Positions 16,997 to 27,200 of a DNA stretch of 64,000 bases are shown in pieces. The notes below the pieces were generated by a model. That model was not told where the DNA came from and ran no database searches. It was given only the letters and a program-made list of their open reading frames with translations. Location: assembly GCA_013178415.1 (NCBI GenBank), contig JABLXA010000003.1:188815-252814 (forward strand), in the 5' to 3' direction. The position numbers and the translations under genes are program-made. This stretch comes from Bacillota bacterium (GTDB taxonomy: Bacteria; Bacillota; SHA-98; Ch115). Each line of letters opens with the position of its first letter. The first letter of the stretch is position 1.

Positions 16997-17983
16997 ATGC
17001 CACGCTTCAAAGTCTACGTTACCAGAAGAATTCCAGAACCAGGTTTGGATATCTTAAAAAAGGAAGCAGATGTCAAAGTATGGGATGGGGAACTTCCACC
17101 GCCGCGCGAGGTACTATTGAAAGAGGTTGAGGACATAGATGGCCTAGTGGCGCTACTCACCGATAAGATTGATGGGGAACTTATGGATAAAGCCAGGCGC
17201 TTGAAGGTGGTCAGCAACTATGCCGTCGGCTTTGATAACATCGACGTCCCTGAGGCAACTAAGCGCGGTATTCTTGTCACCAATACCCCTGGAGTCCTGA
17301 CCGATACAACCGCCGATTTTGCGTTTACACTGCTCATGGCAGCGGCCAGACGAGTCGTGGAGGCAGACCGCCATACACGGGAAGGTAAGTGGAAAACATG
17401 GGTTCCAACGGGGTTTTTGGGACAAGATATACATCACGCTACGCTAGGGCTTATAGGTCTCGGGCGAATCGGTTACGAGATGGCAAGGCGTGGCTCGGGT
17501 TTTTCAATGAAGCTCCTTTACTATGACGTCGTAAGGAATGAGAAGGCTGAGAAAGAACTTGGGATCCAGTACGTCAGTCTCCCTGAACTCCTGAAACAGG
17601 CGGATTTTGTCAGCATACATGTCCCGCTGACAAAGGAAACGCACCATCTTATTGGCAGAGATCAGTTGAAACTGATGAAAAAGACAGCGATCCTGATCAA
17701 TACGTCGAGAGGGCCAATAGTAGATCTGGAGGCGCTCTATGAAGCCCTCAGGGATGGAACGATCACAGGGGCAGGCCTGGATGTGACTGAGCCGGAGCCT
17801 ATTCCTGCTGACCATCCTATCTTGAAGCTCAACAATCTCACTATTGCGCCGCATATAGCTAGCGCCAGCGTAGCTACTCGCACAAAAATGGCAACAATGG
17901 CCGCAGAAAATTGTATGGCAGCCCTTAAAGGGGAGACGCCGCCAAATCTGGTCAATCCTGAGGTCATGAAAGACCGGAAGTGA
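16997..17983 (+). CDS. D-isomer-specific 2-hydroxyacid dehydrogenase (glyoxylate/hydroxypyruvate reductase type)
   Basis: NAD(P)-dependent dehydrogenase. Rossmann motif GLIGLGRIGYEMARR (about residues 153-167), catalytic Arg in NTSRGPIVD (about 235), Glu in DVTEPEPIPADHP and His in IAPHIASAS (about 288). FDNIDVPEATKRGILVTNTPGVLTD matches the glycerate dehydrogenase/glyoxylate reductase (GyaR) subgroup. GGAGGT lies about 12 nt before ATG. Last gene of the GntR cassette; with the isomerase it probably handles a hydroxy- or keto-acid from sugar catabolism. Confidence 0.9.
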   Translation: MPRFKVYVTRRIPEPGLDILKKEADVKVWDGELPPPREVLLKEVEDIDGLVALLTDKIDGELMDKARRLKVVSNYAVGFDNIDVPEATKRGILVTNTPGVLTDTTADFAFTLLMAAARRVVEADRHTREGKWKTWVPTGFLGQDIHHATLGLIGLGRIGYEMARRGSGFSMKLLYYDVVRNEKAEKELGIQYVSLPELLKQADFVSIHVPLTKETHHLIGRDQLKLMKKTAILINTSRGPIVDLEALYEALRDGTITGAGLDVTEPEPIPADHPILKLNNLTIAPHIASASVATRTKMATMAAENCMAALKGETPPNLVNPEVMKDRK

Positions 17984-17999
17984 TCAACAACACCATTGT

Positions 18000-18446
18000 T
18001 CAACGGGAAGCTGGGGGCCGGCGTCTCAAACGGCCGGCTAGCCGTGAGAGCCTGCCCCCCACCCCCTCCAAGATGTAGGCGCGTGCCAGGTCAGACGCTT
18101 TGTACCGTATATTTTTCGCTCTATGAGAAGCAAGCCTTCCGGCATCATATATCCCGAGGAACATGTTGATGATCAACCTGCTCATGAGAGCCCTGTAAAT
18201 ATTGAACCCAATCAAAAAGCCCAGGAATACATAGAAACGCATATCCGCCCAAGTGGCCCTCAATAAGAGGCAGAATGAAAGGGTCGTCGCGATGATCCAA
18301 AACAAGATGTCACCTATTGTTGTCGTAACCGGAGTTGGGGAGGTTATGCCGCGAATGACCCGGTAAAGGTCAAAGATCATTCCAAGCAATGCCCCGATCA
18401 ATATGGTCACGGCAAATGAAAAGACCTGCAGGATTAGAGAATCCAT
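18000..18446 (-). CDS. yabQ: Spore cortex biosynthesis protein YabQ
   Basis: Membrane protein of the YabQ family, needed for spore cortex formation in Bacillus. 148 residues with about four hydrophobic segments; starts MDSLILQVFSFAVTILIGALLGMIFDLYRV, with the conserved FDLYRVIRG turn after helix 1. The basic tail ends RRRPPASR. Located in the yab block, but separated from yabP by a lytic transglycosylase gene and from divIC by a 3-kb oppositely oriented cassette. Confidence 0.85.
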   Translation of the reverse strand: MDSLILQVFSFAVTILIGALLGMIFDLYRVIRGITSPTPVTTTIGDILFWIIATTLSFCLLLRATWADMRFYVFLGFLIGFNIYRALMSRLIINMFLGIYDAGRLASHRAKNIRYKASDLARAYILEGVGGRLSRLAGRLRRRPPASR

Positions 18447-18491
18447 AATCCTACCGCATTAAGCGAAGGCGCCAAGATTCCTTAAATGCGG

Positions 18492-19415
18492 TTACCTTCC
18501 TTTCGTACGGAGGATGATCCAGACAAAGAGCAATCCCCATGCGCCCAGATTGGCCCATGCTGAGATAGTGACTACCTTCGTGAGGATAGAGATGATCCAT
18601 AGTCTGGCATGGACATTTCGACTTCTGAATTCCGGCCAGAATAACGCTATTCTGCGCACATATTGCTGGGTTTCCTTATAGGGCGGGAGCCCCTCTGACG
18701 CCGTCTCTCCCTGGTATCGCTTTACCGCTCTACCGCCGGCATTATATGCGGCAAGAGCCATGATGATATCCCCATGAAATTCCTCTACCAAAGAATGCAG
18801 GAGCTTGACCCCGGTCTTGATATTTGTCGCAGGATCGAATATGCATTGTTCCCCGCAGGCAGGAGGGGCATGATCACCACTGCATGGTGAATCAGGATTC
18901 AGTTCCTTGAATACGGCCGGCATGATCTGCATAAGCCCCCTTGCGCCTGCCGGGGAGACGGCATTGGCATTGAAGGAGCTTTCCTGGGAAATCACGGCGG
19001 CCACCAGGGACGGGTCAATATCTGCGCGCAAGGCATAATAGTTTATCTCAGCCGCAAACGGGCAATTATACGCTTCTGATTTCGATTGCGAAAAGTGGCT
19101 GAGAGCCGCGACTGCCTGCCTTTCTCCCTTTACAACATATGAGGACGCGCCGATCCATGAGCAAAGAAGCGCAAGACTGAAGATCATGTAATAGGAAATC
19201 CAACCACGGCCAACCCTGGGCCTCCCCCTGAAGATCTCCCAAATAAGCCCAAATGGGCTGAAGACCACCATGGGAATATTTCTGAACAAGAAATCCAGGG
19301 GCCATAAGAGATCAAATCTCCGGGTACGCCTCCCCCTTCTGCGTTTCCTCGTAAAATGAAAGGAAATCCTTCTGAAACCCCTCACGCGATGCCCGAGGGG
19401 TCTTGCCCGCCTCAT
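18492..19415 (-). CDS. SLT-family lytic transglycosylase, membrane-anchored
   Basis: Soluble-lytic-transglycosylase (GH23-like) domain at about residues 120-255: catalytic glutamate in SQESSFNANAVSPAGARGLMQIMP, then the IFDPATNIKTGVKLL and ALAAYNAGGRAVKRYQG motifs, and the PPYKETQQYVRRI end motif. A very basic cytoplasmic N-terminus (to residue 35) is followed by hydrophobic segments at about 43-62 and 73-93; another hydrophobic pair ends the protein (residues about 270-300), so it is anchored at both ends. It sits between yabP and yabQ with short gaps (12 and 45 nt). That placement suggests a role in cortex or septal peptidoglycan during sporulation, which is inference. Confidence 0.88.
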   Translation of the reverse strand: MRRARPLGHRVRGFRRISFHFTRKRRRGRRTRRFDLLWPLDFLFRNIPMVVFSPFGLIWEIFRGRPRVGRGWISYYMIFSLALLCSWIGASSYVVKGERQAVAALSHFSQSKSEAYNCPFAAEINYYALRADIDPSLVAAVISQESSFNANAVSPAGARGLMQIMPAVFKELNPDSPCSGDHAPPACGEQCIFDPATNIKTGVKLLHSLVEEFHGDIIMALAAYNAGGRAVKRYQGETASEGLPPYKETQQYVRRIALFWPEFRSRNVHARLWIISILTKVVTISAWANLGAWGLLFVWIILRTKGR

Positions 19416-19427
19416 ATGCCTGCCAAC

Positions 19428-19715
19428 TCACTTAAGTAATCGCCCAAAGAAGCCACGCCCTCTCTTGCCTCCGGCCTCATCCATGTAGTCAAGTCCCTGT
19501 ATGAATCCCTCGATCGCAAGGTTGCCATCATCAAGATTTAGCTGCTTAACGTGTAATTCCCTTCCCCTGATCAAAAGAACACCGGCGCTTGTCTCGAGAA
19601 CTATCTCTTGATCGTCGAAACTCTCGACATTTGAGACTCCACTCACTATCACAGACTCCCGCTCAGTGATCTCTATCTTGTGTTGAAGGGTTATGGGCTT
19701 CTTCTTGTCGTCCAC
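19428..19715 (-). CDS. yabP: Sporulation protein YabP
   Basis: 95-residue YabP-family protein. ITERESVIVSGVSNVESFDDQEIVLETSAGVLLIRGRELHVKQL contains the family core pattern (GVxxVxxFD...I.L.T..G.L.I.G..L.I..L). GTG start with GGAGGGGAG upstream. Directly upstream of the transglycosylase. Note that the RqcP (yabO) S4-domain gene usually found just before yabP is not here. Confidence 0.88.
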   Translation of the reverse strand: MDDKKKPITLQHKIEITERESVIVSGVSNVESFDDQEIVLETSAGVLLIRGRELHVKQLNLDDGNLAIEGFIQGLDYMDEAGGKRGRGFFGRLLK

Positions 19716-19791
19716 ATGACTCCCCTCCCGTCCAAGTCCGCCTCACCTCCATATCTATGCCTGTCCTCGGTGAAAGATGACATCCTTTATC

Positions 19792-20778
19792 TCAATCCCA
19801 AAGCTTCACCACTTTTACCCCTTTAAAATAATGGGTTACGATTTCCTCAGGCGATTTCCCCTGCTTGGCGAAGGCGTAAGCCCCCCATTGGCACATACCA
19901 ACACCATGTCCAAATCCCTTCCCCTCCACGTAGAGCGTGCTACCATCAAAGGTCATGGTGGAAATGATTGTTGACCGCATTCGGTCACTTCCTAGGGCAA
20001 CGCGGAAATCGTTGCCAGCTATATCTGTGGATCCGCCAGTATGAGAAATCCTGAACAGGGTGACACGATCATCTGGGCTTCTCCGAATTATACGGATGCT
20101 CCTGATATCGCCGATATTGAGACCTACCTTGGCTAGAGCGGATTTGATATCGCTGGCTGTGAAACTGGCCTTCCAGTAAAATTCCCCAGGAGGCGTATAT
20201 TTGGGGCATGGACAATCCACGCGGGCAGTATAAGGGGGCTCGGGCTTAGGGTATGACAATCCATCGCGAGCTAGAGAGGTCTCGCCAGCGCACAGCGCGC
20301 TAAACCAGCCATGTATGTAATGTCCCCTGTAACTCAAAACCTCCCCGCGCGTCATTTGTACAGCTTTCTTGATATCAGGCGTGACAGCGGCCGCATTGTA
20401 TGCCTGGGTCTCTTCAGGTTTTGTGGAAATATCCGTGCCATGCAGCTTGCGTGTCCCGCCCCTGCTCAAGAACTCAAGGGTGAAGGTCCTTGCGATTATA
20501 GCCTGGGCAGCATATGCGTCGACCGGCCAATCTGGTTTCATCTCCCCTGCGACTACGCCCTCGATGTATGTTTCTAAGGGCATCTTGACGCGCTGACCGG
20601 TATCATGAAAATATACGCTCAAGATCGGCTCTTTATCCATCCTGGGTATTGGCTTTTCAGTAAGCCTTCTTTCTGGCCCGGGGCAACCTCCTATGCTAAA
20701 GACCAGGATGTATGCCAAAACTACAGACCCTATCCCAAAAGCTAGATAGTACCACTTGCTTCTCTTGCCAAAACTCAT
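19792..20778 (-). CDS. SpoIID/LytB-domain protein
   Basis: SpoIID-like peptidoglycan-active protein (328 residues). One N-terminal membrane helix (YYLAFGIGSVVLAYILVFSIGG), then the SpoIID domain: LETYIEGVVAGEMKPDWPVDAYAAQAIIARTF (SpoIID-type start) and the C-terminal GFGHGVGMCQWGAYAFAKQGKSPEEIVTHYF motif. SpoIID itself is a lytic transglycosylase of the engulfment DMP machine. Here it lies between mazG and yabP rather than with spoIIM/P, so it may be a paralogue. Start ATG 20778 has GGAGGGTATGAT upstream; the 26 codons farther out have no site. Confidence 0.88.
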   Translation of the reverse strand: MSFGKRSKWYYLAFGIGSVVLAYILVFSIGGCPGPERRLTEKPIPRMDKEPILSVYFHDTGQRVKMPLETYIEGVVAGEMKPDWPVDAYAAQAIIARTFTLEFLSRGGTRKLHGTDISTKPEETQAYNAAAVTPDIKKAVQMTRGEVLSYRGHYIHGWFSALCAGETSLARDGLSYPKPEPPYTARVDCPCPKYTPPGEFYWKASFTASDIKSALAKVGLNIGDIRSIRIIRRSPDDRVTLFRISHTGGSTDIAGNDFRVALGSDRMRSTIISTMTFDGSTLYVEGKGFGHGVGMCQWGAYAFAKQGKSPEEIVTHYFKGVKVVKLWD

Positions 20779-20882
20779 ATCATACCCTCCTGAATGTAGA
20801 TCGAAATGACTATCGACATTAGTATTCCAAAGAAAAGGCGCAGAAATTTGCCTCACAGTTACATTCAGGAGAGCGTGACAAT

Positions 20883-21716
20883 CTAAAGATCTTCTGACTC
20901 TTTGGCCTTATCCCATAGCGAATCCATTTGTTTGAGGGTCATGTCTTCCACGTGCATGCCCATATCCTTTGCCTGGGCTTCGATGAAGCTAAATCTCTTG
21001 ATGAACTTATCCACCGTATCCATTAAGGATAATTCAGGTTGGACACCCAAGTGCCTCGCGACATTCACTATGGCAAATAGAAGATCTCCAAGTTCCTCAG
21101 AGATACTTTCCTGATTCTCCGAATCCATCGCCTCGCGGAGTTCATTGGTTTCCTCTACTACTTTCTCAAATGCATCCTTTGCCTGGGCCCAATCGAACCC
21201 GACCCTGGCAGCCATCTCTTGCACTTTATGCGCGCGCATCAAGGCTGGGAGACTCCTTGGAACCTTCGCCAGGATTCCCGTTTCCTGAGACGCCTCGTCC
21301 TGTTTGATTCTCTCCCAGTTCCTGAGGACCTCAGCCGTACTCTTCACCGTCGCATCTCCAAATACATGAGGGTGCCTCCGTATCATCTTGTCCTCGATTG
21401 CATGAATCACATTCCCCAGGTTGAAGGCGCCCTCTTCTGACCCCAGCTGAGAATGAAAGACCACGTGTAGAAGCACATCGCCCAGTTCCTCGATGAGTGC
21501 CTGTGTATCATGACTATCTATGGCATCTACAACCTCGTAAGCCTCTTCAACAATATGGGGTTTGATTGATTCATGGGTCTGCTTGCGATCCCATGGGCAC
21601 CCGCCTTCGCCCCTCAGCCGGGCCACGATGTCCGACAACTTGTCCAGAGAATACTTATCGCTGCTCATACCATTGCCATGATTCCCTATCTCGTCTCCAG
21701 AGACAAAGGAAATCAT
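20883..21716 (-). CDS. mazG: Nucleoside triphosphate pyrophosphohydrolase MazG
   Basis: House-cleaning NTP pyrophosphatase. Two MazG units are visible: the first with GGCPWDRKQTHESIKPHIVEEAYEVVDAI and EELGDVLLHVVFH (EExx...ExxD metal motifs), the second with FEKVVEETNELREAM and EELGDLLFAIVNVARHL. 277 residues, so it lacks the N-terminal SAM-methylase-like part of B. subtilis YabN. AAAGGAGG precedes ATG 21716. Position between spoVB-like and spoIID-like genes matches the yabN slot. Confidence 0.93.
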   Translation of the reverse strand: MISFVSGDEIGNHGNGMSSDKYSLDKLSDIVARLRGEGGCPWDRKQTHESIKPHIVEEAYEVVDAIDSHDTQALIEELGDVLLHVVFHSQLGSEEGAFNLGNVIHAIEDKMIRRHPHVFGDATVKSTAEVLRNWERIKQDEASQETGILAKVPRSLPALMRAHKVQEMAARVGFDWAQAKDAFEKVVEETNELREAMDSENQESISEELGDLLFAIVNVARHLGVQPELSLMDTVDKFIKRFSFIEAQAKDMGMHVEDMTLKQMDSLWDKAKESEDL

Positions 21717-21743
21717 ATTTCCTCCTTTGCTTGCACAACTCTA

Positions 21744-23390
21744 TCATAGATCCCGAATAAGACCCAATTTCACAAGGATCTTGGATATTTTCGCGCCCAT
21801 GGGAAGCAATGCTATATCACGTGAACTGATGGCCCCGGTCACTAATAGGAGCAGACCGTAAATTGCAGCCCCGATCGCTGTGGCAGACAATGTGGCCAGG
21901 GTATTGCTCCCCAGCGCGTCATGAGCGAGCCTATACGTTAGGGTCACCGCAATCCCCATGACGCATGTGGCTATCAAAGGCTTTATCAAGTGTTTTTGAA
22001 TATCCAAGGCAAGCCCAAGCTTTCGCGAAAGGTAAAGCAGATTCAATATAGAAGAAATCGCAAATCCGATTACGGTGCCCCATGCAGCGCCCTTGATCCC
22101 AATGGCAGGGATGCCTGTAAATACATAGTTTACTATGGCCTTCAAAATGGCGCCGACAAAGAGATTCCTGACTGGAACGGTCACCTCACCAAGCCCCTGG
22201 AGGACGCCCGAACTCGTCTGTTGGAGACATAGGAAAAGGGTGCCGAAAGCTACTGCCCTGAGGGACACTCCCGCTGCGGGCAACCTGTAGAACATGGCGC
22301 AAAACTCGTCAGCCAGCAGAAACAGGCCAAGGGATGAAGGTAATCCGATGAGAGCACCAAACCATATCACATCCTGGGACCGGCTGATCAGCATACGGCG
22401 GTCCTTGTATGCCAAAGCCTCAGAGACGGCAGGTACGGCGCTTGCCGCGAGAGCCGTGGTTATAACGGTCGGGAAATAGACAAGGGGTAATGCCATGCCG
22501 GTGAGTTGTCCATAGAGCCTTGTGACTTGCGTCCCCACCACTCCCGCCGCATTCAAACGCATGGGAATCAACACGGCATCCACTACCTGCATTAGCGGCA
22601 TGATGGAAGCCCCTATTACGATAGGTATCGATAGGGAAAAGATGCGCCCAGCGATAGCCGCAGATGATACCATATAACCCTCGGACAAAGGGTCAACAGA
22701 ATCACCTTGACCTCCGCGTAATCCAAGATTCGAATTGGCGCCCCTTTTGTCTGAACCGGAAGACTGCCTGTAGTATGGAATAAGAATCACTATAAGGCCC
22801 GCTATGCCTCCCAGCACCGCTCCGAAGGAAGCTCCGGCGGCTGAGAAGTCTATTCCCTTCGGGAGAAGGAAATAGGCAAGAGATATCATGGAAAACACTC
22901 TGATGAGCTGCTCAGCGATCTGTGAGTTGGCGCTCCGCTCCATCTCCTGCAGCCCCTGGAAATAACCGCGAAAGGCGGACATAAAGGATAGAATGAGAAC
23001 GGCAGGAGCTGTGGCTATGATGGGCAGCGCTGCACGCCTATCTCTGAGCACCGCAGAAGACAAGACATCTGCACTGGCTACCAGGATCAGAGTGCCGATA
23101 GCTCCTGTAAGGAAGAGTATAGTTGCGGCAACCCTGAGGATTCTCCTAGCCCCGTGAGAATTGCCCTTTGCAGCCTGTTCGGCGACAAGCTTGGATACCG
23201 CTACTGGGACGCCAGCAGTAGAAACTACCAAGAATATCGAATATATTGGATAGGCCATCTGGAAAAGGCCCATGCCCTCGTCCCCGATGAGAGCCGGAAG
23301 GACGATCCGGGACACGGCGCCCACAACCCTGTTGGCGAGCCCTGCAATTGCCAGGATCGCGGCGCCACGGACGAAAGATTTCTTTGTCAT
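21744..23390 (-). CDS. MATE/MVF-superfamily flippase, SpoVB/YabM-like
   Basis: Polytopic lipid flippase (548 residues, about 14 helices) of the polysaccharide export / MurJ-like group. It starts KKSFVRGAAILAIAGLANRVVGAVSRIVLPALIGDEGMGLFQMAYPIY, the typical stage V sporulation protein B N-terminus. It occupies the yabM slot between spoVT and mazG. Likely moves lipid-linked peptidoglycan or cortex precursors; whether it is SpoVB, YabM or MurJ in role cannot be told. Confidence 0.88.
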   Translation of the reverse strand: MTKKSFVRGAAILAIAGLANRVVGAVSRIVLPALIGDEGMGLFQMAYPIYSIFLVVSTAGVPVAVSKLVAEQAAKGNSHGARRILRVAATILFLTGAIGTLILVASADVLSSAVLRDRRAALPIIATAPAVLILSFMSAFRGYFQGLQEMERSANSQIAEQLIRVFSMISLAYFLLPKGIDFSAAGASFGAVLGGIAGLIVILIPYYRQSSGSDKRGANSNLGLRGGQGDSVDPLSEGYMVSSAAIAGRIFSLSIPIVIGASIMPLMQVVDAVLIPMRLNAAGVVGTQVTRLYGQLTGMALPLVYFPTVITTALAASAVPAVSEALAYKDRRMLISRSQDVIWFGALIGLPSSLGLFLLADEFCAMFYRLPAAGVSLRAVAFGTLFLCLQQTSSGVLQGLGEVTVPVRNLFVGAILKAIVNYVFTGIPAIGIKGAAWGTVIGFAISSILNLLYLSRKLGLALDIQKHLIKPLIATCVMGIAVTLTYRLAHDALGSNTLATLSATAIGAAIYGLLLLVTGAISSRDIALLPMGAKISKILVKLGLIRDL

Positions 23391-23515
23391 ACTGCACCCC
23401 CGAAGTTATGCCATACAGCGACAGTATACAACAATAGAAAACAAAAGAGCAAGGCGCCTATGCTGGCGCCCTGCCCGGCATCTGATCAATGTTGATCAAC
23501 AAACGTTACCCGACC

Positions 23516-24079
23516 TTATTGTTCCATCTGTTTTGCCAGGAAACCGGCCGCGGTTTCCGTGAGCTTCAACTCAAGATCCCCCATCTTCACATCCGGGGTC
23601 ATCGATGTGAGGATCACGGCGCCAATCGGGTCTCCCTCCGCTATTATTGGAGCTATCACCTCAGCCGTGAACTTGCAGTCCTCCCCATCCTCGAGGACGG
23701 GGCAGGTCTCACAATATTCATGTTTCCCGGGTTCGTTAATAATGAGCGATTTCCTTTCTTCCATGGCTCGCTCGACAGCAGGTGAAATCCGCTTGTCCAT
23801 AAATTGCTTCTTAGGCGCTCCCGCTACCGCAATTATGGCATCGCGATCAGCGATACATGCAATATGGCCTGTGGCCTCATAAAGAGAATCCGCATACTCC
23901 TTCGCGAAGTCCCCGAGTTCGCCTATAGGAGAATATTTCTTCAGGATGACCTCGCCCTCTCTATCGACAAAGATCTCAAGAGGGTCGCCTTCGCGGATTC
24001 TCAGAGTTCTCCTAATTTCTTTGGGAATTACAACCCTTCCAAGGTCGTCTATTCGCCTTACAATACCAGTTGCCTTCAT
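23516..24079 (-). CDS. spoVT: Stage V sporulation protein T
   Basis: Sigma-G-dependent regulator of forespore genes. N-terminal AbrB swapped-hairpin DNA-binding domain MKATGIVRRIDDLGRVVIPK...EGDPLEIFVDREGEVILKKYSP, followed by a GAF-like domain to residue 187. The ATG at 24079 is preceded by GGAGGGGTGGCA; the 39 codons farther out are not typical of the family. Position directly after mfd is as in B. subtilis. Confidence 0.96.
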   Translation of the reverse strand: MKATGIVRRIDDLGRVVIPKEIRRTLRIREGDPLEIFVDREGEVILKKYSPIGELGDFAKEYADSLYEATGHIACIADRDAIIAVAGAPKKQFMDKRISPAVERAMEERKSLIINEPGKHEYCETCPVLEDGEDCKFTAEVIAPIIAEGDPIGAVILTSMTPDVKMGDLELKLTETAAGFLAKQMEQ

Positions 24080-24266
24080 TGCCACCCCTCCTTCTCCATC
24101 GTATAGTCTTGTCCAGCCACACCCAAGATATTCCCGCACCCTGTTTCCCCTTCCATAGTATATAAGGACGCTAACAATATTATTCAGTCTTACCACTAAT
24201 ACGAATCGCTTCTATGAAAAGTATTCGGTAAAGGAATCCCTTACCTGACCCGGTATGTCCCCTTGG

Positions 24267-27200
24267 TTACTCTCCACTGACAGCCCTGGTCCTGGCGCCG
24301 ATGCCGCTGATACAGGATTCTATGAAACTGAGCAACTCCCCATCCTGCAGACCTCCGACCCGGAGTTTGAGCGAAGGAGACCGGGCGAAATCTGCCTTTA
24401 CCCTGCCGCGGTGTTGACGGACTACGGACATAAGATCCTCTCCAGAGACTTTTGCAAATGGTGAAAGCCTGACTGTCACACCGTCGCGTTCAGCCGTCAC
24501 GGACACAACCTTCACGGCCTTACATATGGCCTTTATCTTGGCTACCATGAGCAGGTTGCGGGCAGGCTGCGGGATGTCCCCAAATCGGTCAATGAATTCC
24601 TCCGCAAGCGCATCAGCCTCTTCGGCGTCTGTCACTCTATTGATCTTTTTATACATCTCGATCTTTTGCCTGCCATCAGGGATATAATCATCAGGTATAA
24701 AGGCGCTCACAGGAAGCTCAATGACCGGATCAGGCGTTTCCTCATCAGGTTTCTCACCCCTGAGCTCCTTGATAGAATCGCGCATAAGTTTGGCATATAA
24801 CTCAAATCCGACTGCCGCGATATGACCGTGCTGCTCCGCACCAAGAATATTTCCGGCGCCCCTGATCTCAAGGTCCCTCATGGCGATCTTGAATCCAGAG
24901 CCAAGCTCTGTAAATTCCTTGATAGCCTGAAGCCTCTTTTCACTTTCTTCAGTGAGGATATGGTCGCGCTGATACATGAAATAGGCGTACGCAACGCGAT
25001 TGGACCTGCCAACCCGCCCACGTAGCTGGTAGAGCTGCGCCAACCCCAGATTTGCGGCATCTTCAACAATGATAGTATTCACATTTGGTATGTCCAGCCC
25101 ATTCTCTATTATGGTGGTACATACCAACACATCAAATTCCCGGTCAAGAAATTGCAGCATCGTGCTCTCGAGTAGATCCTCAGGCATCTGCCCATGAGCC
25201 ACTTTGATTCGGGCCTCAGGCACCAGTTCAGCGAGTCGAGATGCGCATGATTCAATGGACTGAATCCTATTATGGACGAAGTACACCTGCCCGCCCCTAT
25301 CTATTTCCCGGGTAATAGCGTCCCTGATGATGCTGTCATCATATTCCATGACGTAAGTCCTCACCGGGAGCCTGTTCTCTGGCGGGGTCTGTATCAAACT
25401 CATGTCACGGATGCTGACCAGGGACATGTGAAGAGTCCTGGGAATAGGTGTTGCAGTCAATGTAAGAACATCGACGTTCTTTTTCAGCTCTTTCAACGCC
25501 TCCTTATGCATGACACCAAACCGCTGTTCCTCATCAACTACAAGAAGGCCCAGGTCCTTGAATCTCACGTCCTTTTGCAGCAGTCTATGGGTTCCAATGA
25601 TTATGTCGATCTCCCCATGTTTTAGCTTCCTGAGGATCTCCTGCTGCTCTCTGGCTGATTGAAATCGACTGAGGACAGCTATCTCTACCGGGAACCCCTG
25701 AAATCTATCCTTGAATGTCATATAGTGCTGTTGCGCCAAGATTGTAGTTGGTACAAGCACCGCAGCCTGCTTGCTATCCATGACGCATTTGAACGCCGCA
25801 CGTATGGCTATCTCTGTCTTGCCGTATCCAACATCCCCACATAGAAGTCGATCCATGGGACGCGGGCTTTCCATGTCACGTTTGACCTCTTCGATAGCCC
25901 GCCATTGATCTGGTGTCTCCTCATAAGGAAACGCTTCCTCGAACTCCTTCTGCCATATGGTGTCAGGCGAGAAGGCATGCCCCTTAGAAGCCTCGCGCAC
26001 CGAATAGAGCTCTATGAGCTTATTTGCCACATCTTTAACGGTCTCCCTGACCCGATTCTTGACCTTGGCCCATTCGGAGCCTCCAAGCTTATATATCTTT
26101 GGAGGCATATCGTCCAGGCCAATGTATTTCTGAAGCAGGTTAACCTGGTCAGTGGGAACATACAGGCGATCCTCACCAGCATATTTCACCACTAAATAAT
26201 CCTTCTTGACCCCTGCTACTTCTAGAGTCTGAATCCCGAGATACTTTCCAATACCATGGTTTATATGCACGACATAGTCTCCGGGGGTGAGAGAAGTATA
26301 GGATGATAGCGGACTCACATCCTCTGATTTAGGCGCGATGCGGCGTTTTTTCCTTGTTGCGCCATAGATTTCCGTGTCGGTGAGGACAACCAGCCTGAGC
26401 GAAGGGAATTCAAACCCATTTTCCAGTTCACCAGAAGTAATCACCACATTCCCGGGCTTGATGGACTCCTTTGGCCTTTCCTCGAATATAGCCGGGATTC
26501 CCGCCTGCTTCAATGTATCCAAAAGGGCCCGGGCTCTCGTGGGAGTCGATATATAGAAAACAATCCGGTAAGCCTTACGACGCCATGCAGATAAGCTCTT
26601 TGTCATCATCTCCACGTTGCCATTGAAGGCTTCCCCCATCCTGGCGGGGAAGTTCCAAATACGGCGTCCCTCGTAGATATCCATTCCTTTTGACATAAAA
26701 GTGATATGAATCGTCTGATATCTACCGAGGAGCCCGGTTATCTCGTCTGACTGGTAGAAGATATGTGCCTGCGACGGGAGGATCGTCCCCTTCTCAAGAA
26801 GAGAGAAATAACTCTCCTGCGATTCCTTGAAGACGCCTGACAGACCTTCCCTGATCCGCCCTGGTTCATCGAGAATGAGAAGAGGATCGTTCATCCTATC
26901 TAGCAAAGATCCCATTTTAGGATAGAAGAAGGGAGCATATTGTTCATCTGAGTCAAAGTAAATGCCGAAAGCCAGCTTCTCTAAATGAGCCTCGACCCTG
27001 GCGGCAAGGTTGCGAGACCTCTCGGAGAGTCCCATCCCGGCCAGCTTGCCGCAAGTTCGATCCAATTCCGCCCTTATCCGTCCGAGACATTTCTTTTTCT
27101 CATCATCTGGCATATCTAATAGAAATTCGCGGGCTGGAGGGATAGCAACCACATCAAGGTGAGATATCGTAACCTGCGTGGCCGCATCAAATTCCCTGAT

